Shown here: positions 43,933-52,946 of the stretch, piece after piece
Position numbering within the stretch: position 1 is the stretch's first letter
How the letters are laid out: every line of letters begins with the position of its first letter
NCBI RefSeq assembly: GCF_004349135.1
Contig: NZ_SMFN01000004.1
Location: forward strand, 62,001 to 126,000
Reading direction: 5' to 3'
Length of the DNA: 64,000 nucleotides
Source of the DNA: Flavobacterium sandaracinum
GTDB lineage: Bacteria > Bacteroidota > Bacteroidia > Flavobacteriales > Flavobacteriaceae
Program-made: the position numbers and the translations under genes
Notes under the pieces: model-generated
Seen by the model: the letters and a program-made list of their open reading frames with translations, nothing else
Databases searched by the model: none
What the model was told of the DNA's origin: nothing

Positions 43933-44994
43933 ATGAAAAAAAGCATACTTACCATAGTACTAATTGTTGCCACTTTAGGAATTATTGCCTACGTTTTAAC
44001 CAATAATAAAAAAGAAAATGAAGCAAAAACTGCTGTAGTAGCAGAGAAAAATGCTAGTATTTCAGTAAAAGTAGCAACGGTAAAAACAGAAGAAGTTTCC
44101 CTTGATTTTGTGGCCAATGGAAATTTTGCACCGCTACAAGAATTAAGCTTTTCAGCAGAAAAACCAGGAAGAGTAGTTCGTGTTTTAGTTGATGAAGGCG
44201 ATAGAGTACGTATTGGTCAAACGCTAGCCATTGTAAGAAGCGAACAAATTACAGCTGACTTGCAAACTGCTCAGGCCTCCTATCAAAATGCTTTAACAGA
44301 TTACAGTCGTTTTGAAAATGCTTTCAAAACGGGCGGTGTGACAAAACAACAATTAGATCAGGCTAAATTGAGTTTGGTAACTTCAAAATCAAGATTACAG
44401 CAAGCAAAAATAAATATCGGGGATACCAATATCAAAGCGACCATCAACGGAATTGTAAATAAAAAATACGTAGAACCCGGATCTGTTCTTGGGGCTGGAA
44501 CTCCATTATTTGACATCGTAAATGTTTCCAAATTGAAACTAAAAGTAAATGTCAATGAAAATCAAGTAGCAGGTTTAAAATTAGGCAATTCAATTAGTGT
44601 TACCGCTAGTGTGTATCCAGATGCTCAATTCTCTGGAAAAATTACCTTCATCGCCCCAAAATCAGATGCAAGTTTGAACTTTCCTGTAGAGATTGAAATT
44701 ACTAATACTGCATCCAATGACCTAAAAGCTGGAATGTATGGAACGGCTGCTTTTACTGCTAGTAAACAAAAACAATCGTTAATGGTTGTTCCTAGAAATG
44801 CTTTTGTGGGAAGTGTAAGCAGCAACGAAATCTTTGTAATCGAAAACGGAACTGCTAAACTGAAAACAGTTACAGCCGGAAGAATTCTTGGTGATAAAGT
44901 AGAAGTTTTGAACGGACTTTCAGAGGGTGAAACTGTAATTGTTACGGGTCAAATCAATCTTCAGGACGGATCTAAAGTAGATGTTATTAAATAA
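43933..44994 (+). CDS. RND efflux periplasmic adaptor (membrane fusion protein)
   Basis: 353 residues; N-terminal membrane anchor (ILTIVLIVATLGIIAYVL). Lipoyl-like halves (GNFAPLQELSFSAEKPGRVV, VDEGDRVRIGQTLAIVRS) flank a helical hairpin (DLQTAQASYQNALTDYSRFE), followed by beta-barrel and membrane-proximal domains (VPRNAFVG, VIENGTAKLKTVTAG, LSEGETVIVTGQINLQDG). Joins the RND pump to the TolC-like duct. The gap to the pump gene (90 bp) holds a repeat-rich hairpin. Confidence 0.94.
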   Translation: MKKSILTIVLIVATLGIIAYVLTNNKKENEAKTAVVAEKNASISVKVATVKTEEVSLDFVANGNFAPLQELSFSAEKPGRVVRVLVDEGDRVRIGQTLAIVRSEQITADLQTAQASYQNALTDYSRFENAFKTGGVTKQQLDQAKLSLVTSKSRLQQAKINIGDTNIKATINGIVNKKYVEPGSVLGAGTPLFDIVNVSKLKLKVNVNENQVAGLKLGNSISVTASVYPDAQFSGKITFIAPKSDASLNFPVEIEITNTASNDLKAGMYGTAAFTASKQKQSLMVVPRNAFVGSVSSNEIFVIENGTAKLKTVTAGRILGDKVEVLNGLSEGETVIVTGQINLQDGSKVDVIK

Positions 44995-45001
44995 AGTAAT
45001 T

Positions 45002-45067
45002 AGTGATTAGTGAACAGTTGTTAGCCAAAAGCTTTTTACTATTCACTTATCACTTATCACTTATCAC
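45002..45067 (+). repeat. Intercistronic inverted and tandem repeat in the efflux operon
   Basis: AGTGATTAGTGAA (from 45003) is nearly the reverse complement of TTCACTTATCACT downstream (45043-45055), followed by further CACTTAT units in tandem to 45067. Between adaptor and pump genes; it could form a stem or be a processing or attenuation element. Confidence 0.55.
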
Positions 45068-45084
45068 TCTTTTAAAATAAAAAA

Positions 45085-48000
45085 ATGAAATTAGCAGAAA
45101 TATCCATAAAACGTCCTTCATTAGTCATCGTATTGTTTACGATACTAACTTTAGGAGGATTGTTCAGTTACAGCCAATTAGGCTATGAATTGATTCCAAA
45201 ATTTGAAACTAACGTAATTTCAATCGCTACGATATATCCTGGTGCATCACCTAGCGAAGTGGAGAACACCGTTACTAAAAAAATTGAAGACGCGATTTCT
45301 TCTTTAGAAAACATCAAGAAGATCGACTCTAAGTCCTTTGAGAGTCTATCCTCGGTGTCTATAACATTGACATCTAATGCTGATGTTAATATTTCGATGA
45401 ATGATGCACAGCGTAAAATAAACGCTATCATAAACGACTTACCCGATGATGCGGAAGCGCCTTCATTAAACAAGTTTTCTTTGAGCGATTTACCAATTAT
45501 GACCATTGGTGCCAACGGAAAAATGGACGAAGTTGAATTTTATGACTTAGTTGATAAAAAATTAGCTCCAGTACTATCTCGTGTGCAAGGAGTCGCACAA
45601 GTAAACATTACTGGCGGACAAGAAAGAGAAATTCAAGTCAATCTTGATGCGGTAAAAATGCAAGCCTACGGACTTTCGGTACCGCAAGTGCAACAAAATA
45701 TTTTATCCTCTAACTTGGATTTTCCTACTGGAAATATTCAAACCCGGGAACAAAAAATATTAATCCGTTTAGCCGGAAAATATAAGAATGTTGAAGAGTT
45801 AAGAAACTTAATTGTTTCTTCTAAAAACGGAATCCAAGTTCGTTTAGGCGAAATCGCTGATGTTCAAGACACACAAAAAATCACGGAGAAAGTAGCTCGT
45901 GTCAATCAGAAAAGTGCTATTATTTTGCAAATCATCAAACAGTCCGATGCGAATGCAGTGGCTGTAAGTGAAGAGTTGGTGAAAACGATTGCTAAACTAG
46001 AAGCAGAGTACAAAACGACTGAATTAAAATTAGAAATTGCAAAAGACAGTACTGTATTTACACTTGAAGCGGCTGATGCTGTAGTGCATGATTTGCTTAT
46101 TGCAGTACTTTTAGTTGCTTTAGTAATGTTGTTTTTTTTGCACAGCATCAGAAACTCGTTGATAGTAATGGTTTCTATTCCGGCTTCCTTAATTGCTACT
46201 TTCATCGGAATTTATTTAATGGGCTATACCTTGAACTTAATGAGTTTATTAGGACTTTCGCTGGTGGTGGGTATTCTTGTGGATGATGCCATTGTGGTTC
46301 TGGAGAATATATACAGACACATGGAAATGGGCAAAAACAAAGTTCGTGCTGCCTATGATGGTACAGCCGAAATTGGTGGAACTGTAGTATCGATTACGCT
46401 GGTAATTGTGGTTGTGTTTTTACCAATTGCATTGAGTTCTGGACTGGTTTCTAATATTATTACGCAATTTTGTGTAACGGTAATTATTTCTACTTTACTA
46501 TCATTAGTGGCTTCGTTTACGATCATTCCTTGGTTATCCTCCCGATACGGAAAATTAGAACACATTGAAGGTAAAAACCTTTTTGGAAGAATCATCCTTG
46601 GGTTTGAAAGTTATTTAACGCGTTTCATCAACTGGATTTCTGGATTATTGACGTGGAGTTTGGATCATTACAAAACAACACTAGCTATTGTTTTGGTTAT
46701 CTTTTTCAGCTCAATTGCATTGGTTCCTGCAGGATTTATTGGAGGTGAGTTCTTTGCAGCATCGGATAGTGGTGAGTTTTTAGTTCAAATCGAAATGCCG
46801 AAAGATGCTTCGCTAGAACAAACTAACTTCATGACACAAAAAGCTGAAGCTTTTTTAAAGAATGAAGCTTTTGTCGAAAGCCAGTTTACTATTGTGGGTC
46901 AAACCAGTGGTGGTCTTGGGGCTTCGCAAGCAACTGCATACAAATCAGAAATTAACGTAAAAATGGTCCAATTAGACCAACGTGACGAACCTGCAAATGT
47001 TTATGCTGCAAAAACCAAACGTAAATTAGAAAAACTATTAGTGGGAGCCAAAGTTAAAACCGTTCCCGTAGGTATTTTAGGAACGGCTGAAGATGCTACT
47101 TTAGGACTTATTGTAACAGGTCCAGATGTCGCGAGTGCAATGAAATTTGCCATTGCTGCCGAAAAAGAATTACGCACGATTCCAGGAGCAACAGAGATTG
47201 AATTATCTGTAGAAGATGGAAATCCTGAAGTAAGTGTAAAAGTAGACCGCGATAAAATGGCTGCACTTGGTTTGAGCTTACAAACAGTAGGTATCACGAT
47301 GCAAACGGCATTTAGCGGAAACACTGACGGACGTTTTAGAGCTGGTGAATACGAATACGACATCAACATTAAGTACAATGCCTTCGATAGAAAAAGTATT
47401 GCTGATGTAAGCAACTTGATTTTTATCAATGATATGGGTCAACAGATCAAGTTAAATCAATTTGCAACCGTAACGGAAGGTTCTGGTCCAAGCCAATTGG
47501 AACGAAGAGATAAAACAGCATCGGTGACCGTAAAAGGACAAAACGTGGGAGTTGCTTCTGGAACAATTGTGGCACAATGGCAAGAAAAAATAGACCAACT
47601 GAAAAAACCTACCGGTGTAAACTACATTTTTGGTGGTGATCAGGAAAACCAGTCAGAAGGTTTTGGAACCTTAGGAATTGCTTTATTGGCTGCTATTATC
47701 TTGGTTTACCTTGTAATGGTTTCCTTATACGACAGTTTTGTGCATCCATTCGTAGTATTATTTGCTATTCCACTTTCGTTTATTGGAGCATTACTGGCAT
47801 TAGCATTAACGAATAATACCTTGAACATTTTTACGATTCTTGGAGTTATCATGCTTATTGGTCTGGTATGTAAGAATGCGATTATGCTTGTGGATTACAC
47901 CAACCAACGTAGAGCTGCTGGTGAAACGATTAGAACCGCATTAATTCAAGCGAATCATGCGCGTCTTCGTCCAATTTTAATGACAACAATTGCAATGGTT

Positions 48001-48252
48001 TTTGGTATGTTCCCAATTGCATTAGCAGCTGGAGCTGGAGCCGAATGGAAAAATGGTTTGGCATGGGTAATTATTGGTGGATTAATAAGTTCATTATTCC
48101 TAACCTTGATTGTCGTTCCAGTAATTTACGAAATCATGGAAAAACTAATTGCTAAATTCTCTAAAGGAGAAAAAGTAGATTATGAAGCCGAAATGGTTGC
48201 TGATTATGAACATAGAGAATTAAGTGAAGATGGTTTTACACCAAAGCACTAA
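45085..48252 (+). CDS. RND family efflux pump, inner-membrane permease (HAE1-like)
   Basis: 1055 residues, twelve membrane segments in two homologous halves and two large periplasmic loops. First TM (PSLVIVLFTILTLGGLFSYS), TM2-6 about 335-500, TM7 about 530-550, TM8-12 about 860-1020. The GLSLVVGILVDDAIVVLENI block with the proton-relay Asp pair is in TM4, and CKNAIMLVDYTNQRR in the second half. Antibiotic or metabolite exporter driven by protons; substrate not readable. Last gene of the operon, followed by a good terminator. Confidence 0.95.
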   Translation: MKLAEISIKRPSLVIVLFTILTLGGLFSYSQLGYELIPKFETNVISIATIYPGASPSEVENTVTKKIEDAISSLENIKKIDSKSFESLSSVSITLTSNADVNISMNDAQRKINAIINDLPDDAEAPSLNKFSLSDLPIMTIGANGKMDEVEFYDLVDKKLAPVLSRVQGVAQVNITGGQEREIQVNLDAVKMQAYGLSVPQVQQNILSSNLDFPTGNIQTREQKILIRLAGKYKNVEELRNLIVSSKNGIQVRLGEIADVQDTQKITEKVARVNQKSAIILQIIKQSDANAVAVSEELVKTIAKLEAEYKTTELKLEIAKDSTVFTLEAADAVVHDLLIAVLLVALVMLFFLHSIRNSLIVMVSIPASLIATFIGIYLMGYTLNLMSLLGLSLVVGILVDDAIVVLENIYRHMEMGKNKVRAAYDGTAEIGGTVVSITLVIVVVFLPIALSSGLVSNIITQFCVTVIISTLLSLVASFTIIPWLSSRYGKLEHIEGKNLFGRIILGFESYLTRFINWISGLLTWSLDHYKTTLAIVLVIFFSSIALVPAGFIGGEFFAASDSGEFLVQIEMPKDASLEQTNFMTQKAEAFLKNEAFVESQFTIVGQTSGGLGASQATAYKSEINVKMVQLDQRDEPANVYAAKTKRKLEKLLVGAKVKTVPVGILGTAEDATLGLIVTGPDVASAMKFAIAAEKELRTIPGATEIELSVEDGNPEVSVKVDRDKMAALGLSLQTVGITMQTAFSGNTDGRFRAGEYEYDINIKYNAFDRKSIADVSNLIFINDMGQQIKLNQFATVTEGSGPSQLERRDKTASVTVKGQNVGVASGTIVAQWQEKIDQLKKPTGVNYIFGGDQENQSEGFGTLGIALLAAIILVYLVMVSLYDSFVHPFVVLFAIPLSFIGALLALALTNNTLNIFTILGVIMLIGLVCKNAIMLVDYTNQRRAAGETIRTALIQANHARLRPILMTTIAMVFGMFPIALAAGAGAEWKNGLAWVIIGGLISSLFLTLIVVPVIYEIMEKLIAKFSKGEKVDYEAEMVADYEHRELSEDGFTPKH

Positions 48253-48276
48253 AATTCTAAAATAATAAATACTGAG

Positions 48277-48312
48277 AAAGCCTGTTCATTGATTTGAACA
48301 GGCTTTTTTTAT
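48277..48312 (+). terminator. Terminator of the tetR-efflux operon
   Basis: 12-bp perfect stem AAAGCCTGTTCA (48277-48288) with TGAACAGGCTTT (48295-48306), six-base loop, T run after it. Confidence 0.92.
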
Positions 48313-48360
48313 GGCAAAATCCAAACAAGAATTTTATTTTAACACATCCTACAATTGCTT

Positions 48361-48801
48361 TTAAACCTTCTTAATCACATAGGTCACAATTCCCCAAATG
48401 ATCAACTGGTTTTCTTCGGTGACTTTTATGGGTGGATAATTGGGATTTTCAGGCATCAGATACAAACAGTCTTTCTCGACTTGCATTCGTTTCACCGTGA
48501 ACTCTCCATCAATGAAACAAATCGCAATTTTGTTATTTTGCGGTTCCAAACTGCGATCCACAACAAGAACATCTTTGTCATTGATTCCGGCATCAATCAT
48601 CGAATTTCCTTTGACTTTAATATAAAAAGTAGCCAACGGATTTTCACTCAATTGCTTGTTCAAATCGATACTCATTTCCATAAAATCCGCTGCCGGCGAT
48701 GGAAATCCAGCCGAAACACCTTCATTGATGAAAGGAATTCGCAATTCACTTTCAAAATCAGGCAGAAAAAAAGTCAATTTTTGTTCTTTGTTTATAGACA
48801 T
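48361..48801 (-). CDS. umuD: UmuD-like autoproteolytic subunit (S24/LexA peptidase family)
   Basis: 146 residues. Cleavage site Ala31-Gly32 in SAGFPSP, catalytic Ser67 in GNSMIDAG and Lys104 in EFTVKRM. No DNA-binding domain, so UmuD rather than LexA. After RecA-stimulated self-cleavage it would form the Pol V complex with UmuC. Its ATG overlaps the UmuC stop by 10 bp (ATGTCTATAA), giving translational coupling. Note the gene order: umuC first, umuD second. Confidence 0.93.
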   Translation of the reverse strand: MSINKEQKLTFFLPDFESELRIPFINEGVSAGFPSPAADFMEMSIDLNKQLSENPLATFYIKVKGNSMIDAGINDKDVLVVDRSLEPQNNKIAICFIDGEFTVKRMQVEKDCLYLMPENPNYPPIKVTEENQLIIWGIVTYVIKKV

Positions 48802-50066
48802 TTGATCTCGAGTATATCTTTAAAATTAGTTGTGTATTTTGGCGACAAATGCTTCTGATTCATGTTCCAAGTCAAACTTAAATTTTGGGTAGCCAACTTT
48901 ACTTTTTTATCTCCAATTTTTTTATTCAGGCCGTCCATTACTTTCATCAGCATCAAATGTTTTGGATTTTCCTCATCAAACAACTGCAACTGTTTTTTGT
49001 TTTCATCTATCAATTCCGTTACGATCACGCCCGCTTTTTTGAATTTTAAATGCTCATTTCCTTGGTGCAGTTTTTTCAACATATCGATGGCTGCATTGCT
49101 GATTGTCAACGTAGAATTTGAGGCAAACGGCAAAGTTACTGCCATGTTAAAATAATATTTTGAGGTTTGCACCGTATGTTTATCCACCACAAGCATTACA
49201 ATAATGGTATGGCAGCAGGAATTTTGTTTGCGCAATTTCTCTGCACAAACGGCTGCAAAAGTTGCTACACGTTCTCGCAATAAATCAAAATCAGCAATTT
49301 GCTTTGGAAAACTTCTGGTCGTAGCAATACTTTTCTTTTGCTCAACAATGGGTTCTAGATCTAAGACTGATTTTCCTTCGAGTTCGTATTTTAAACGCAT
49401 ACCTATCACACCCATTTCTTTTTTGATCCAAGCTTCGTGTTGCGGTGCAGTAAAATCTAAAGCAGTCACAATATTTTTAGCTTTCATCTTTTTATTCATG
49501 CGGTACCCAATGCCCCAAACGTCTTCGATCTTTGTCCATTTCAAAGCTTTGATTCGTTTTTCTTCGCTATCAATAACATAAACACCTTTCGTTCTGTCTT
49601 GGAATTTCTTAGCAATTTTGTTAGCTACTTTTGACAATGCTTTGGTATCGGCAAAACCAATACACACAGGAATTCCGACCCATTTTTGGACACGAGTTTT
49701 CATTTGGATTCCATACTCATGATAATCGGAAATCATCAAGCCATCAAAATTCAGGAAAGCTTCGTCAATGCTGTAAATTTCTAGATTGGGTGTAAACTGA
49801 CCTAAAATTGCCATTACTCGATTGCTCAAATCACCATACAACGCATAATTTGAAGAAAATAATTGTACATTTTTCTCTTTTACCAATTCCTTGATCTGGA
49901 ATGCTGGTGCGCCCATAGGAATTCCAACCGCTTTCGCTTCATTACTTCTAGAAATGACACAGCCGTCGTTGTTTGATAAAATTGCAACAGGTTTCCCGTT
50001 GAATTTCGGTTGAAAAACACGTTCGCAGGAAGCGTAAAAATTGTTACAATCGACTAATGCATACAT
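48792..50066 (-). CDS. umuC: UmuC, Y-family translesion DNA polymerase
   Basis: 424 residues. Asp6 in LVDCNNFYASCE, the dNTP-contact loop SNNDGCVISRS and the catalytic Asp101-Glu102 in YSIDEAFL are the palm-domain metal ligands of Y-family polymerases. The thumb region (KALSKVANKIAKKF, EDVWGIGYRMNKKM) and the little-finger domain with KSIATTRSFPKQIADFDLL follow. Bypasses DNA lesions during damage response. Upstream gene of umuD. A TAATTTTG box (50071-50078) lies only 4 bp before the ATG. Confidence 0.95.
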   Translation of the reverse strand: MYALVDCNNFYASCERVFQPKFNGKPVAILSNNDGCVISRSNEAKAVGIPMGAPAFQIKELVKEKNVQLFSSNYALYGDLSNRVMAILGQFTPNLEIYSIDEAFLNFDGLMISDYHEYGIQMKTRVQKWVGIPVCIGFADTKALSKVANKIAKKFQDRTKGVYVIDSEEKRIKALKWTKIEDVWGIGYRMNKKMKAKNIVTALDFTAPQHEAWIKKEMGVIGMRLKYELEGKSVLDLEPIVEQKKSIATTRSFPKQIADFDLLRERVATFAAVCAEKLRKQNSCCHTIIVMLVVDKHTVQTSKYYFNMAVTLPFASNSTLTISNAAIDMLKKLHQGNEHLKFKKAGVIVTELIDENKKQLQLFDEENPKHLMLMKVMDGLNKKIGDKKVKLATQNLSLTWNMNQKHLSPKYTTNFKDILEIKCL

Positions 50067-50070
50067 GCTA

Positions 50071-50078
50071 CAAAATTA
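50071..50078 (-). promoter_or_regulatory. Candidate -7 box (TAATTTTG) of umuCD
   Basis: TAnnTTTG match on the minus strand with the ATG of umuC just 4 bp further; the mRNA would be leaderless or nearly so. No -33 box and no obvious LexA-type palindrome was seen. Confidence 0.35.
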
Positions 50079-50457
50079 CTCAATATCAGTTGAAGCGAGT
50101 TCGTAACATAAGTTAATTTTAAGCACTGTTGATAAGTAGTTTTCATATTATACCGTCTTTCCAAAGCAGTAGATTCACTTTTACCCGAATTATTTCATCT
50201 TAAAAACCGCAAGAAAGAGTATGAAATGAGCCATCATTTCTATTAAATAAATCTTAATATATCGTATTTAATAAAATTATTTTAAGACACAAAGCATTGA
50301 TTATAATGTATTTAAAACTAAAAACACAACATTCGCTCTCAAAACACAAGACCACGATTCAAAATTTTGGCATACTACTTGAATATCTTAAATCAAATAA
50401 CACAAAAAGCGAAAGCCGAAAAGCTTAAGAGTAGGCAAAATTCAAAATAACTGTATC
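50079..50457. other. Divergent intergenic region, umuC / secreted protein
   Basis: About 380 bp, AT-rich, no credible gene. It probably holds both promoters; beyond the TAATTTTG box near umuC, no further consensus was recognised. Confidence 0.5.
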
Positions 50458-51120
50458 ATGAAAAAAATTACCTTTTTAGTTGCTAGTATCTTCGTATTGG
50501 GAGGTAGTATAGTAAACGCAGCAGAGAAAATCGATTTCTCTGTAGAAAGAAGATCTCCAGTAGATTTTAGAAACGCCGACCCAATTGTGTTCACAGAAAG
50601 AGGAATTGAGTTCTTCGTGTTCCCTGACGGACAATTAGATTTTAATACACGCCCAACAACAGGACGAGATATGTATTACAAATCAGCCCGAAAAAATAGT
50701 GTCAATAAAACATTTGGCGCTCCTGGAAATGTTCGAAATGGGAATTATGGCGTAAAAGTGGAACACGACAATAGGGGCCGAGTAAGACAAGTTGGGAATG
50801 TGTTCATTAATTATGATGTGAATGACAGGGTAAAAAGAATTGGTTCTGTTTACATGACCTACAATCGTTTTGCATTAGAAAGAGTAGGCGGATTAGAAAT
50901 TATTTACAACCGTCGTGGTCAAATTGTTGATACTTTTGGTTCCGTAAAAGGAGGTAAAGCCTATCAATATGGTCAAAACAGTTTTGGCAACAATGATTTT
51001 GGTAACAACCAAAACTCAAATGAACAGGACTACTACTATTACAGATCAAATGGCACAAAAGCTAAAATTGAAAAAACTAAAGTAGTTGATAACGCTGTCA
51101 TTGTATTAAATAGAAGATAA
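50458..51120 (+). CDS. Secreted protein with short repeats, function unknown
   Basis: 220 residues. Signal peptide MKKITFLVASIFVLGGSIVNA. Residues about 95-160 consist of short repeats: VKVEHDNRGRVRQVGN, VFINYDVNDRVKRIGS, VYMTYNRFALERVGG, LEIIYNRRGQIVDTFGS; each has a strand with a hydrophobic core, then Tyr, then a turn with Arg and Val, then Gly. The pattern recalls the YD/RHS type of strand repeats, but is shorter. The tail is Asn/Gln/Tyr-rich (FGNNDFGNNQNSNEQDYYYY). Such proteins are frequent in flavobacteria, without known function. Single gene. Confidence 0.75.
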   Translation: MKKITFLVASIFVLGGSIVNAAEKIDFSVERRSPVDFRNADPIVFTERGIEFFVFPDGQLDFNTRPTTGRDMYYKSARKNSVNKTFGAPGNVRNGNYGVKVEHDNRGRVRQVGNVFINYDVNDRVKRIGSVYMTYNRFALERVGGLEIIYNRRGQIVDTFGSVKGGKAYQYGQNSFGNNDFGNNQNSNEQDYYYYRSNGTKAKIEKTKVVDNAVIVLNRR

Positions 51121-51152
51121 TTATTTGGTTTGAATGGTTTGGTTTGAAAATT

Positions 51153-51182
51153 CCCGTTGGTATTCGTATCAGCGGGTTTTTT
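51153..51182 (+). terminator. Probable terminator of the repeat protein gene
   Basis: Stem CCCGTTG (51153-51159) with CAGCGGG (51170-51176), one G-T pair, then six T. Confidence 0.65.
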
Positions 51183-51215
51183 GTATAAAAGTACTCTTCA
51201 ATAGTACCATGTACT

Positions 51216-52088
51216 TTATTTTAACACCAATCGTAACTCCTGACGGTATTGCGAAGCGCTTTTGCCCGTAAATTCTTTGAACGATTTATTAAAATAACTA
51301 AAATTGTTGAAACCGCTTTCATAACAAATCTCCGTAATACTGATGGGTTTCTCCGCCAGCAATTTCGAGGCATGAACCAAGCGATAATCATTGACGAATT
51401 TAGTAAAAGTTTTATTCGTAATCTTTTTGAAATACCTACAAAAAGAAGGTTCTGTCATACTCACTAATTCTGAAACTTCTTCCAGCGTAATATGTTCCTG
51501 AAAATTATCTTTTACGTAATTAAAAACTGCATTGATTCGGTCATTGTCTTGCATTTGCATTTCCATCGAAAATCCATCTGCATTCAAAACAGTCACTTCT
51601 TTAGATAATTCAAGTTCATTTAGAATACTTAACATGGTCAACAAGCGATCAAATTGCGTCTGTTGTTCCATCGATTCTATTTTCTTTCCTATATTCTTTT
51701 TGGTTTCACCATGAAAAGCAATTCCCGCTTTAGCTTGACTAAAAAGATTCCGAATATTCGTCATTTCCGAAATATCAAAAAATCCATTGCCCAAGAAATC
51801 TGGTTTCATTTGGATTACCGTTTCGTTTTTATTGCCGGTTTCTTCATTGGTAAACCCACAATGCGGTAAATTACTTCCTATCAAAATCAAATCACCATCG
51901 GTATAATACGAAATGTGACTTCCAATCTGCCGTTTTCCGGAACCACCATTCACATAAACCAATTCAATTTCAGGATGGTAATGCCACAAGTGCGCTTTGC
52001 TATTGGCGTTTTCAACATATTTCGAAAAGTAAAAAGAACTCCCAAACGATGGCGCAATAATTTCAAAAGCTGGCGGTATAATTTTCAT
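51216..52088 (-). CDS. AraC family transcriptional regulator with cupin-type sensor domain
   Basis: 290 residues. N-terminal cupin-like domain (about 25-100: HLWHYHPEIELVYVNGGSGK, YTDGDLILIGSNLPHC) with His and Glu residues in the metal- or sugar-binding places. C-terminal AraC domain with two helix-turn-helix units (about 190-285: NFQEHITLEEVSELVSMTEP; LLAEKPISITEICYESGFNN, FNKSFKEFTGKSASQYRQE). Probably a sugar- or small-metabolite-responsive activator. Target not visible; the neighbours give no clear hint. -7 box TAAATTTG at 52113-52120. Confidence 0.9.
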   Translation of the reverse strand: MKIIPPAFEIIAPSFGSSFYFSKYVENANSKAHLWHYHPEIELVYVNGGSGKRQIGSHISYYTDGDLILIGSNLPHCGFTNEETGNKNETVIQMKPDFLGNGFFDISEMTNIRNLFSQAKAGIAFHGETKKNIGKKIESMEQQTQFDRLLTMLSILNELELSKEVTVLNADGFSMEMQMQDNDRINAVFNYVKDNFQEHITLEEVSELVSMTEPSFCRYFKKITNKTFTKFVNDYRLVHASKLLAEKPISITEICYESGFNNFSYFNKSFKEFTGKSASQYRQELRLVLK

Positions 52089-52112
52089 ACGAATCCGTAT
52101 TTAGAATTAGCA

Positions 52113-52120
52113 CAAATTTA
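52113..52120 (-). promoter_or_regulatory. Candidate -7 box (TAAATTTG) of the AraC regulator
   Basis: TAnnTTTG match on the minus strand, 24 bp upstream of the ATG at 52088. Confidence 0.4.
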
Positions 52121-52276
52121 CCAAAAACAGACACTCAATTAACTTTTTTAACCTTAATCGATTTCGTAAAAGGTAAAATAGCACACTAATTAGAAAATTC
52201 AGCACTACTCATACGCAGTAAGTTGCATTAATTTAGCACCAGATAAGTATCATTATAAATCTAAAAATTTACAATT

Positions 52277-52873
52277 ATGAAAAAGATTTTAAAATTTAGT
52301 TTAGTGTTAGCTGCAGTAGTGTTGACTGCCGTACAAGCACATGCAGGAAACGCAGATTTTTCACTGGATTTAATAAAAGAAGAAGGAAAAACGGTGAGTT
52401 TTAGTTTGAAAGAGACAAAGAAAATTGATTTGTCCATTTACGACACCAATGACGGATTAATCTATCAAGAAAAAATTACATCCGAAGATAATATCAGCAG
52501 AACATACGATTTGACTGCTTTGCCAGACGGAATCTACTTCCTGAAAGCAGAGAGTGATCTTAAAATTTCAAAGTATAAAATTGAAGTTGTAGGTAACAAA
52601 GCTAAATTATCAGCTGATGCTATTTCTGAAGTGTACAAACCCGTTTTGGTGAACAAAAACGGAATGATTACCGTAAACATTTTAAACTTAGAAAAAGCTC
52701 CTGTTACTGTTGCACTTTACGACTCAGAGGAAAATGAAGTCTACAAAGAAACGTTGACAGCTGATCTCTATGTGGGTAAAACATTTGATTTAACTAGCGC
52801 ACCAAGTTCAAAATATACGTTTGAAATTACCTATAATGGAAAAACGCATATTGAAACAGTGGCTATTAAATAG
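52277..52873 (+). CDS. Secreted two-domain beta-sandwich protein (T9SS-CTD/DUF3244-like fold)
   Basis: 198 residues. Signal peptide to about 24 (VVLTAVQAHAG). Two similar Ig-like halves: 40-100 (VSFSLKETKKIDLSIYDTND, NISRTYDLTALPDGIYFLKA) and 130-198 (VNILNLEKAPVTVALYDSEE, GKTFDLTSAPSSKYTFEITY). The first looks like the 'LxxLPxGxYxL' pattern of T9SS tails, but it stands inside the protein, so it is not a sorting domain. Function unknown. Terminator at 52895-52922. Single gene, divergent from the AraC regulator. Confidence 0.75.
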   Translation: MKKILKFSLVLAAVVLTAVQAHAGNADFSLDLIKEEGKTVSFSLKETKKIDLSIYDTNDGLIYQEKITSEDNISRTYDLTALPDGIYFLKAESDLKISKYKIEVVGNKAKLSADAISEVYKPVLVNKNGMITVNILNLEKAPVTVALYDSEENEVYKETLTADLYVGKTFDLTSAPSSKYTFEITYNGKTHIETVAIK

Positions 52874-52894
52874 TCTTAAATAAATTGTTGTAGT

Positions 52895-52926
52895 AAAGAG
52901 GCTTTCTTTGGATTGCCTCTTTTTTG
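52895..52926 (+). terminator. Terminator of the two-domain secreted protein gene
   Basis: 8-bp stem AAAGAGGC (52895-52902) with GCCTCTTT (52915-52922), T run following. Confidence 0.8.
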
Positions 52927-52946
52927 TTTTAAATAATTTAAAAACC

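Noticed and set aside
48355..48858. Plus-strand frame antisense to umuD
   Set aside because: umuD has all catalytic residues and fits its neighbour; the antisense frame has no support.
52277..52873. T9SS cargo because of the LPDGIYFLKA pattern
   Set aside because: The pattern is in the first half of the protein, not at the C-terminus.
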